The notes under the pieces: model-generated
What the model saw: only the letters and a program-made list of their open reading frames with translations
What the model was told of the DNA's origin: nothing
The model's database searches: none
Program-made: the position numbers and the translations under genes
From: JAQBDA01 sp041301185
Lineage (GTDB): Bacteria > Chloroflexota > Anaerolineae > Anaerolineales > UBA4823
Length of the DNA stretch: 15,816 nucleotides
Direction of reading: 5' to 3'
Assembly (NCBI GenBank): GCA_041301185.1
Contig: JBFYSV010000151.1
Coordinates: forward strand, 1 to 15,816
Shown: positions 1-5,922 of the stretch, piece after piece
Layout of the letters: each line of letters opens with the position of its first letter
Numbering within the stretch: position 1 is the first letter of the stretch

Positions 1-243
1 GAAAACCCAACCACCAATCCAGAGGATATTGATCGCTGCGTCGCCGATGGCCCCCAATCTACCCTGGAACGAATGTTGCTCGAAGCTTTTTTAGAAGGCA
101 AAGGCTACACCATGGAGAGCATTAAAGACCTGCCAGAAGAGCAAGTCCAGCAGCTCATGAAGGAAGCCTGCGCCTATGCCTCTATGAAGCTGGCAGAAGT
201 CGAGTCGAAAGCCCAGTTCCGCCGCGAAATCCATTATGAATAG
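1..243 (+). CDS. 3' end of an unrecognised small protein (partial)
   Basis: An open frame runs from the first base of the window to a TAG at 241-243, giving 80 residues with no in-frame stop; the true start lies upstream of the window. The fragment is acidic and mostly helical in composition. It begins ENPTTNPEDIDRC and ends KAQFRREIHYE, with the central stretch LPEEQVQQLMKEACAYASMKL looking like an amphipathic helix. Both cysteines (in DRCV and EACAY) lie outside any recognisable metal motif. I see no signal peptide or membrane segment. Codon use resembles the neighbouring genes, so it is probably real, but I do not recognise the family and assign no function. It may be transcribed with genes to its left; a palindrome follows its stop codon. 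Confidence 0.7.
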   Translation, partial: ENPTTNPEDIDRCVADGPQSTLERMLLEAFLEGKGYTMESIKDLPEEQVQQLMKEACAYASMKLAEVESKAQFRREIHYE

Positions 244-246
244 TAG

Positions 247-328
247 TTATGCAGTTCAGGGGAAAATCGGGGGTGTTTGGGCGGGCGACGCCCGTCCAAA
301 CACCCCCAGCCTCCCACCAACTGCATAA
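247..328. repeat. Nested imperfect palindrome (REP/MITE-like or structured intergenic element)
   Basis: An outer 10-bp inverted repeat (TTATGCAGTT at 247-256, AACTGCATAA at 319-328) encloses an inner 19-bp inverted repeat (269-287 against 289-307). The inner repeat is complementary throughout except one G-T pair (281/295), and both arms centre on base 288. The gaps between outer and inner arms are 12 and 11 nt, so the whole could fold as one long hairpin with an internal loop. There is no T-run on either side, which argues against a simple intrinsic terminator. It lies four bases after the stop at 243 and about 110 nt before the malic enzyme start. Confidence 0.75.
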
Positions 329-436
329 GTCCTAATGAATAAACTGGCTCAAACAGGCTGAGGCCAGATCATTCGCCAACCGTTAGGCTGTCACGGGTCA
401 TATCAACCCAGAAAAAAACAAAATAGGAGGTCCACC

Positions 437-1798
437 ATGCTGCAAGAAAAACCGAGGGTGAATGTCGAAGAATTGCTTGCAAAAGCCAAGAAACCCTCAG
501 CGGATGCCATGCTATTGCATCCGTTTTACCGGGGGAAGATTGAGACCACGCTGAAGTGTACCGTGCGCGATTTCAACGACTTTGCCATCTGGTACACACC
601 GGGTGTGGCTGCCCCTTGCCGCGCCATCCAGGCCGATCCTGAATTGGCTTACGAATACACCAACAAATGGAACACTGTTGCTGTGGTCAGCGACGGCACC
701 CGGGTGTTGGGGCTGGGGGATATCGGTCCCAAGGCGGGTTTGCCCGTGATGGAAGGCAAAGCGTTGCTCTACAAGTACTTGGGCGGTGTGGATGGCGTGC
801 CTATCATGCTGGATACCAAGGATCCAGATGCCATCATCAATACTGTGCTCATGCTCCAGCCTGGATTTGGCGGCGTCAATCTGGAAGACCTCTCCCAACC
901 CAAGTGTTTCCGTATCCTGGATACTCTGCGCGAGAAAGCAGAGATCCCTGTCTGGCATGACGACCAGCAAGGCACCGCCACCGTGACCCTGGCTGGGCTG
1001 ATCAACGCGCTCAAAGTGGTGGGCAAGAAAATGAGCGAGGTGACCATCGCTTTTATCGGCTCGGGGGCATCCAACGTGGCGTGTTCACGCTTGATCTTTG
1101 GCTGGGGAGCCGATCCCGCCCGCTGCTTCATGGTGGATAGCAAGGGCATCCTGGGCAAGCACCGCAAAGACCTGGAGATGCGCAAAGCCGAGTTTGTCGA
1201 TAAATGGCACCTGTGCCAGATCACGAATGCCGAAGGGCGCCAAGGTGATATTCCCGATGCCATGAAAGGGGCTGACGTGGTGATCGCCCTATCTCGCTCC
1301 GGACCGGGTGTCATCCTGCCCGAGTGGGTGTCTACGATGGGCAAGGATGCCATCCTTTTCGCCTGCGCTAACCCGGTGCCCGAGATCTGGCCCTGGGAGG
1401 CCGTCGAGGCCGGCGCGGCGGTGGTAGCTACCGGACGCTCCGATTTCGACAACCAGGTGAACAACTCGTTGGGCTTCCCGGGCATCTTCCGCGGCACCCT
1501 GGATGTGCGCGCCCGAACGATCACCGACGAGATGTGCTTCGCCGCCGCCAAAGCGCTGGCAGACCATGTCGGCGATAAGCTCAGCCCACGCCAGATCCTG
1601 CCTACCATGGACGACTGGGAAGTATTCCCGCGCGAGGCGGCAGCCGTAGGCATGAAAGCCCAGGAGCTTGGCCTGGCGCGGCTCAGTCTGAGCTACGATG
1701 AGCTGCTCCAGAAAGCGATGACGATCATTAAGCGCTCGCGCGACCTGACCCATATGATGATGGAGCAAGACTTCATCCCCGAACCGCCTGAAAGCTGA
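437..1798 (+). CDS. Malic enzyme, NAD(P)-dependent oxidative decarboxylase
   Basis: Predicted to convert malate to pyruvate and CO2 with reduction of NAD or NADP, in the cytoplasm. The 453-residue protein has the usual length of a short bacterial malic enzyme without the phosphotransacetylase extension. Visible motifs are the N-terminal WYTPGVAAP (52-60, catalytic Tyr53), GPKAGLPVMEGKALLYK (97-113, catalytic Lys108), metal-ligand regions NLEDLSQP (148-155) and HDDQQGTA (174-181), a Rossmann loop at GSGASNVAC (208-216), ANPVPEI (311-317) and GRSDFDNQVNNSLGFPGIFRG (333-353). Two signature positions are unusual: DDQQG where the family usually has DDQHG, and FDNQVNN where YPNQVNN is common. Cofactor preference cannot be called. 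The ATG is set by AGGAGG at 425-430, six bases upstream. The next gene starts 97 bases downstream on the same strand; co-transcription is possible. Confidence 0.93.
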   Translation: MLQEKPRVNVEELLAKAKKPSADAMLLHPFYRGKIETTLKCTVRDFNDFAIWYTPGVAAPCRAIQADPELAYEYTNKWNTVAVVSDGTRVLGLGDIGPKAGLPVMEGKALLYKYLGGVDGVPIMLDTKDPDAIINTVLMLQPGFGGVNLEDLSQPKCFRILDTLREKAEIPVWHDDQQGTATVTLAGLINALKVVGKKMSEVTIAFIGSGASNVACSRLIFGWGADPARCFMVDSKGILGKHRKDLEMRKAEFVDKWHLCQITNAEGRQGDIPDAMKGADVVIALSRSGPGVILPEWVSTMGKDAILFACANPVPEIWPWEAVEAGAAVVATGRSDFDNQVNNSLGFPGIFRGTLDVRARTITDEMCFAAAKALADHVGDKLSPRQILPTMDDWEVFPREAAAVGMKAQELGLARLSLSYDELLQKAMTIIKRSRDLTHMMMEQDFIPEPPES

Positions 1799-1895
1799 TC
1801 TAAGAAAAACCTGCCAATGCGAGCGGTTTTTGCGCCTGCAGTGAGCGGAGACGAACTGTAGCAATCTAACCCAATGATCTCACACGAGGTGAACC

Positions 1896-2801
1896 ATGTA
1901 TGATTTGATAATTATCGGCGGCGGGCCGGCCGGACTGACTGCCACTATGTATGCCATCCGTAAGCGATTGAATGTCCTCCTCATCACCAAAGACCTGGGC
2001 GGGATGACCAACTATCACCTGTCTTTGCCCTGGGCCGAGGATTACCAGGTAATCCGCGGGCTGGAAGTAGTCAATAAGTTCAAAAGCGAGCTGGAATATC
2101 TCAAGTTTGCCCGCCATATGGATACAGTCGAACACGTCGAGCGGGATGGGGAGGGCTTCGCCATCCACACCAAGAACGGCGCCCGCTTCGAAGCTCGGGC
2201 AATTATCGTTGCCACCGGCACGCGCACCAAACGCATGGGGGTGCCGGGTGAGAAAGAATTTATCATGCGCGGACTGTGCTTCTCCGCCCTGAGCTACGCC
2301 CCGCTGTTCATCGATAAGACCACCGCTGTGGTAGGCGACAGCGATCTTGCCCTGCGCTCGGCTGCTGAGCTGTCTACGGTTGCCAAACATGTTACTCTGA
2401 TCGGTCCGACCCAACCAGCACTCGATACTCCCATGGGAGCCAAGCTGCGCCGCTCGCCCAACGTCACCATTCACGAGGGCTACCAGGTGGTGGAAGTGCA
2501 GGGTAATGGCTATGCCGAGAGGGTTGTGGTCAAATCGCCAGACGGCGCACAAGAGGTCGTCACTGCCGACGGCACCTTCGTCGAGCTGGGTCTGGTGCCC
2601 AATACCCAGATGGTCGCCGGACTGGTTGAGCTGGACCCCGAAGGGCGCGTCAAAGTGGACTGCATGGCACGCGCCAGCCTGCCGGGGGTCTTTGCGGCGG
2701 GGGATGTCACCACCAACTACGCCGAACAGGTGCTGATCGCAGTGGGTGATGGCGCTAAGGCTGCCCTCAGCGCCTACGAATACTTATTGCCGAACCTGTA
2801 A
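1896..2801 (+). CDS. Thioredoxin-reductase-like FAD/NAD(P)H oxidoreductase lacking the CxxC disulfide
   Basis: A 301-residue pyridine-nucleotide-disulfide-type flavoprotein. It has the FAD dinucleotide loop IIGGGPAGLTATMYA (6-20), the ATGTRTKRMGVPGE segment (106-119), an NAD(P)H-binding loop AVVGDSDLALRSAAEL (144-159) and the C-terminal FAD motif GVFAAGDVTTNYAEQ (264-278). This is the thioredoxin reductase fold and close to its length. Where thioredoxin reductase carries the redox-active CATC, this protein has GLCFSALSYAP (127-136), a single cysteine (Cys128) and no CxxC. It therefore cannot use the usual disulfide relay. Candidates are a ferredoxin/flavodoxin-NADP reductase of the TrxR-like class, or an oxidoreductase with another acceptor. 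GAGGTG at 1886-1891 sets the start. A strong terminator follows the stop. It may share a transcript with the malic enzyme, which makes NAD(P)H (inference). Confidence 0.85.
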   Translation: MYDLIIIGGGPAGLTATMYAIRKRLNVLLITKDLGGMTNYHLSLPWAEDYQVIRGLEVVNKFKSELEYLKFARHMDTVEHVERDGEGFAIHTKNGARFEARAIIVATGTRTKRMGVPGEKEFIMRGLCFSALSYAPLFIDKTTAVVGDSDLALRSAAELSTVAKHVTLIGPTQPALDTPMGAKLRRSPNVTIHEGYQVVEVQGNGYAERVVVKSPDGAQEVVTADGTFVELGLVPNTQMVAGLVELDPEGRVKVDCMARASLPGVFAAGDVTTNYAEQVLIAVGDGAKAALSAYEYLLPNL

Positions 2802-2828
2802 ATCTAATCAGGTTTCTTGCTCGTTTGC

Positions 2829-2866
2829 CAGAATGCCCCCAATCGCTGGGGGCATTCTGATTTTAA
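2829..2866 (+). terminator. Intrinsic terminator after the flavoprotein gene
   Basis: A perfect 13-bp stem (2829-2841 with 2847-2859) with a 5-nt loop (ATCGC) and the GC block CCCCC/GGGGG is followed by ATTTTAAT on the plus strand. It begins 28 nt after the stop at 2801. It lies between convergent genes, but only the plus-strand exit has a T-run. Confidence 0.9.
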
Positions 2867-2895
2867 TGATCCACCCATCAGGGTAGAATACCAAA

Positions 2896-3792
2896 CTACT
2901 CGTCTCGCCTTGCGGCGAAATCCTCCAGGAACTTGACCACCGCGGCGTAGTCCAGGTCACCATAGCCAGCCACATTCGCCGCGGTATAGACCTGGTGCGC
3001 AATCGCACTGGTAAAAAGCGGTGTCTTTAGCTCGTGGGCAGCTTCCATAATTAGATCGAAATCCTTCTGCATATACTTCAGGGCGAATGCGGGCTCGAAT
3101 TGCCCCTCAACCATCATCTTGCCTTTATTCCTCAGATGGGGCGAGCTGACGGCGGTCACCCCCAGGATTTCAAGCATCTGCTGCGGGTCAAGACCCGCCT
3201 GGCGTCCCAGGGTCAGCGTCTCTGCCACCGCGATCACCGTCATACCAATCATCAGGTTTACGATGACCTTCATGGCGCTGCCAGCCCCGTTCGGCCCTAC
3301 ATGGTAGATATGCTCGCCCATCGACATCAGCACAGGCTCTACCTTATCCAGCACCTCCCGCTCGCCGCCCACCATGAAACGCAGCTTGCCTTCCTTCGCC
3401 GGTCCGACTGACCCGGACACCGGTGCATCCAGAAAAGCCACCCCTTTCTCCCGCGCTGCCTGCGCCATCTTCTTCGAAGCCACAACCCCTACCGTGCTCA
3501 TATCAATCAGGATCAGCCCCGGGTGGGCGCCTTCCAGCACGCCGTCTACACCCAGCACCGCCTCCAGCTCTTCTGCCACCTGACCAATCATCGTGATCAC
3601 CACATCCGACCGGCTGGCAATGTCCGCACAGCCTGCCGCCACTGGAACGCCTTTTGCAGCAAACGCTTCCGTCTTGGCGGGCCGGCGGTTATAGACCGTC
3701 AAGGGGAAACCAGCCTCCCAGATGCGCTGCGACATCGGCGTGCCCATCGCTCCAATGCCAATAAATCCGACTCTCAGCTTATTGTCTGGCAT
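2896..3792 (-). CDS. 3-hydroxyisobutyrate dehydrogenase-like (beta-hydroxyacid dehydrogenase family)
   Basis: Predicted cytoplasmic NAD(P)-dependent oxidoreductase acting on a small beta-hydroxyacid (3-hydroxyisobutyrate, tartronate semialdehyde or a related compound). With the ATG at 3792 it has 298 residues, normal for the family. It shows the Rossmann signature VGFIGIGAMGTPMSQRI (8-24), the substrate-binding DAPVSGSVGPAKEGKL (122-137), and GAGSAMKVIVN (169-179), which contains the catalytic Lys175 and Asn179. The C-terminal helical domain includes the KYMQKDFDL stretch. An in-frame ATG at 3819 would add nine residues, but it has no ribosome binding site. GGAGG at 3797-3801 lies four bases before the ATG at 3792, so the shorter form is preferred. 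It sits downstream of htrA on the same strand but behind htrA's terminator, with its own possible promoter. Substrate cannot be read from sequence alone. Confidence 0.9.
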   Translation of the reverse strand: MPDNKLRVGFIGIGAMGTPMSQRIWEAGFPLTVYNRRPAKTEAFAAKGVPVAAGCADIASRSDVVITMIGQVAEELEAVLGVDGVLEGAHPGLILIDMSTVGVVASKKMAQAAREKGVAFLDAPVSGSVGPAKEGKLRFMVGGEREVLDKVEPVLMSMGEHIYHVGPNGAGSAMKVIVNLMIGMTVIAVAETLTLGRQAGLDPQQMLEILGVTAVSSPHLRNKGKMMVEGQFEPAFALKYMQKDFDLIMEAAHELKTPLFTSAIAHQVYTAANVAGYGDLDYAAVVKFLEDFAARRDE

Positions 3793-3796
3793 AGCT

Positions 3797-3801
3797 CCTC
3801 C
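3797..3801 (-). promoter_or_regulatory. Ribosome binding site deciding the start of the 3-HIBADH-like gene
   Basis: GGAGG on the minus strand lies four bases before the ATG at 3792. The alternative upstream ATG codons (3819, 3813) have no such site. Confidence 0.75.
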
Positions 3802-3856
3802 AACACCATTCATGTCCATGTTGTGAAATAGCTACAAGAATGATAGCCTGGTATCG

Positions 3857-3887
3857 ATTTTAACATACCCCATTCTGCTGAGGTCAA
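3857..3887 (-). promoter_or_regulatory. Possible promoter of the 3-HIBADH-like gene
   Basis: On the minus strand TTGACC (3882-3887) and TAAAAT (3857-3862) are separated by 19 bases, between the htrA terminator and the start codon at 3792. The hexamers are good but the spacing is longer than the optimal 17. Confidence 0.4.
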
Positions 3888-3895
3888 AGCGAATA

Positions 3896-3934
3896 GGTAA
3901 AATTACAGCGCCCCTGGAATGTCCGGGGGCGCTG
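3896..3934 (-). terminator. Intrinsic terminator after htrA
   Basis: A 13-bp stem (3906-3918 with 3922-3934, one G-T pair) with a 3-nt loop, rich in GC (CAGCGCCCC/GGGGCGCTG), is followed on the minus strand by TAATTTTACC. It starts about 40 nt after the htrA stop and separates htrA from the next minus-strand gene. Confidence 0.85.
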
Positions 3935-3974
3935 CTGCCGATCAGATACTGCTAAACTATACCGACCGGTCTCA

Positions 3975-5666
3975 TTACGGGCGCTCTGACAGGGATATGA
4001 TAACTTCTGCCTGCTCTCCGTCGCGGATAATAGTCAGGGCAACTTCATCCCCGGGCTGGTATTTCTGGATGCCATCTCGCAGCGCTTCAACACTGGTCAC
4101 TGCTTCTCCGTTCAGCTCAGTGACCACATCCCCGCCGATCAGAACCTGCTCTCCGTTCAGATCAACCGGCTTGAAGCTGCCGCGTAGTCCGGCTTCATCT
4201 GCCGGGCTGTTGGCCTCCACTTGCTGGACAAGCACGCCTTCCTGATCAGAATCCAGGTTCATCGCCTCTGCCAGCGCGCTGTCCATTGCCTGGCCGCGAA
4301 TACCCAACCAGACATTCCCGCTGGTTTGTGCGGCTTCCGCTTCAGCCTGGGGAGCAGCCTGTCCCGGGCGAGCCTCAAGGGTCACGCTCACCTCAGTCTC
4401 ATTGCCATCCCGGAGCACGGTAAGCGTTACTTCTTGTCCTACCACAGTGCTCTTTCCAAGGTAAGCGATCAGGTCATCCATGTCGTTGACTGTCTGCCCA
4501 TCAATCGCAACGATCACATCACCGCCAACCCGTGCCTCCTGACCATCGATCGTCACCTGGCGGTCGCTGCCGCGCAAACCAGCTTTATCCGCTGGCGTGT
4601 TCGGATTGACTTCGATCACCAGCGCGCCGCGCTGGTTACTGTCCAAATCCATGGCGGTTGCCAGGTCTGGGATCAGGTCAGAACCGCTGATCCCCAGGTA
4701 AGGGTGGGCAAAGCTGCCGTTCTCAATCAGAGAAGGCACTACCCGGCGCACGATATTGGACGGGATCACAAAACCAATGCCTGCGTTTGCCCCGCTGGTT
4801 GACTCGATAGCTGCTGTCACGCCGATCACCTGCCCGTTAGCATCCACCAGCACGCCGCCCGAGTTGCCCGGGTTGATCGGCGCATCGGTCTGAATGATAT
4901 CCGGGATCGAGTAGGTCGGTCCACTCATAAGTCCCTGGCTGGCAGGCAGAGTGCGCCCCAGGGCGCTGACGATGCCCACCGTCATGGTGCCTTCCAACCC
5001 AAACGGGTTGCCAATGGCAATCGCCAGCTGACCCACCTTCACCAGGTCAGAGTCGGCGATCTGCACCGGCTGAAGCTGGTCTGCGGGCACATCCACCCGG
5101 ATCACAGCCAGATCACTGTCGGGATCGGTGCCAACCAGCTCGGCTTGCACCGTGCTGCCATCCGAGAAGACAACCTCGATCTTCTCTGCCCCATCGACAA
5201 CATGATTGTTGGTAATAATATGCCCTTCTTTATCCCACACAAAGCCGGAACCCAGTCCCTGCCCGTAGGGCTGCACGTCTGGCTCCGAGTTCTCCTCGCC
5301 ATCCGGTGATTCGGGCATGCCGGGCAGCTCGAAAGGTAATTCAGGCAACTGCCCGCCGCCCAGGCTCAATCCACCGCCCTTGACCAGAACGCGAATATTC
5401 ACCACGGATGGGCTAACTTGCTCATACAGGCTGGTCAGGGTGCCTTGATAGGCAGCTAACAGGTCGCTTGCTTCTGTTCCCAACATAGGGGCAGCCTGTG
5501 CTGGCGCCGCGGTTGCGGTCGGTCCAACCGCCTGCCCAACGGCGCTGCCAGGATTATCCAGCAGGCTGGAGATTTGCTCCGGTACCTGCACAGATACACC
5601 GCAGGCAGTCAACAACATGGCAACCAATACAATCATGCTGATAAAAGTAATGCTGTTTTTTTTCAT
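3975..5666 (-). CDS. htrA: HtrA/DegP-family serine protease, lipoprotein with two PDZ domains
   Basis: Predicted cell-surface protein-quality-control protease. With the ATG at 5666 it has 563 residues. It starts MKKNSITFISMIVLVAMLLTAC, a lipoprotein signal peptide with lipobox LTAC and lipidated Cys22. A low-complexity linker (about 23-65) leads to a trypsin-like domain with the catalytic triad His155 (in ITNNHVVDG), Asp185 (in DPDSDLAVI) and Ser269 (in INPGNSGG). Two PDZ domains follow (about 322-433 and 451-563), joined by an Ala/Glu-rich linker. The PDZ domains resemble each other closely (AMDLDSNQ/AMNLDSDQ, SPADEAGLRGS/TPADKAGLRGS, GGDV), which indicates internal duplication. A TTG 12 bases upstream is in frame, but GGAGGT at 5671-5676 sits four bases before the ATG. 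It lies downstream of a response regulator/kinase pair and has phased repeats upstream, suggesting stress control (inference). Confidence 0.95.
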   Translation of the reverse strand: MKKNSITFISMIVLVAMLLTACGVSVQVPEQISSLLDNPGSAVGQAVGPTATAAPAQAAPMLGTEASDLLAAYQGTLTSLYEQVSPSVVNIRVLVKGGGLSLGGGQLPELPFELPGMPESPDGEENSEPDVQPYGQGLGSGFVWDKEGHIITNNHVVDGAEKIEVVFSDGSTVQAELVGTDPDSDLAVIRVDVPADQLQPVQIADSDLVKVGQLAIAIGNPFGLEGTMTVGIVSALGRTLPASQGLMSGPTYSIPDIIQTDAPINPGNSGGVLVDANGQVIGVTAAIESTSGANAGIGFVIPSNIVRRVVPSLIENGSFAHPYLGISGSDLIPDLATAMDLDSNQRGALVIEVNPNTPADKAGLRGSDRQVTIDGQEARVGGDVIVAIDGQTVNDMDDLIAYLGKSTVVGQEVTLTVLRDGNETEVSVTLEARPGQAAPQAEAEAAQTSGNVWLGIRGQAMDSALAEAMNLDSDQEGVLVQQVEANSPADEAGLRGSFKPVDLNGEQVLIGGDVVTELNGEAVTSVEALRDGIQKYQPGDEVALTIIRDGEQAEVIISLSERP

Positions 5667-5670
5667 TTGT

Positions 5671-5676
5671 ACCTCC
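5671..5676 (-). promoter_or_regulatory. Ribosome binding site deciding the htrA start
   Basis: GGAGGT on the minus strand lies four bases before the ATG at 5666. It overlaps the codons of the longer TTG-initiated frame, which makes the ATG start much more likely. Confidence 0.8.
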
Positions 5677-5712
5677 AACTTTATCCAAAGTCTGGGGTGA
5701 TAGCCAGGAGAC

Positions 5713-5746
5713 CACCTCCAGGCAAAACTTCGGCTGCCTGGAGGTG
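5713..5746. repeat. 12-bp inverted repeat in the htrA leader
   Basis: CACCTCCAGGCA (5713-5724) and TGCCTGGAGGTG (5735-5746) are perfectly complementary around a 10-nt loop. The repeat lies 47 to 80 nt before the htrA ATG with no T-run on either exit. It is more likely an operator or an mRNA leader hairpin than a terminator. The GGAGGT inside the arm also resembles the htrA ribosome binding site. Confidence 0.65.
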
Positions 5747-5814
5747 TGAACCCGCAAAGCTACACCCATTTGTAAGCGAATCTTACGCTGGATTTCCCCT
5801 ACCGTCTTTATGGT

Positions 5815-5862
5815 CAACCTAAATCAACCTTAAGGCAACCTTATCCTCACAGAAAGCAACCT
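5815..5862 (-). promoter_or_regulatory. Phased AGGTTG direct repeats upstream of htrA, probable OmpR-family operator
   Basis: CAACCT occurs at 5815, 5825, 5836 and 5857 (AGGTTG on the minus strand), at steps of 10, 11 and 21 bases, that is, whole helical turns. The middle two sites extend to TAAGGTTG. Phased direct repeats of about 10-11 bp are the usual binding site of OmpR/PhoB response regulator dimers. The copies lie about 150-195 nt before the htrA ATG. TTGACC (5812-5817) overlaps the promoter-proximal copy and could be a -35 element, but no convincing -10 lies 17 nt from it; TAAGAT (5780-5785) is 26 nt away. The last copy overlaps the kinase terminator. The rest of the 5667-5922 gap holds only the hairpins and binding site listed separately. 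Confidence 0.55.
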
Positions 5863-5891
5863 CCCACAGGCTCGCATACTCCTGTGGGAGG
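5850..5891 (-). terminator. Probable terminator of the first response regulator/kinase operon
   Basis: CCTCCCACAGG (5860-5870) and CCTGTGGGAGG (5881-5891) form a perfect 11-bp stem with a 10-nt loop. On the minus strand it is followed by TTGCTTTCTG, a moderately T-rich tract. It begins 31 nt after the kinase stop at 5923. Confidence 0.65.
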
Positions 5892-5922
5892 CAGAGGGTA
5901 GAAATAACCGGCAGGGGATATC

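Noticed and set aside
769..1653. A 294-codon minus-strand open frame opposite the malic enzyme
   Set aside because: The translation has no recognisable domain and mirrors the codon pattern of the malic enzyme; long antisense frames are expected in GC-rich genes.
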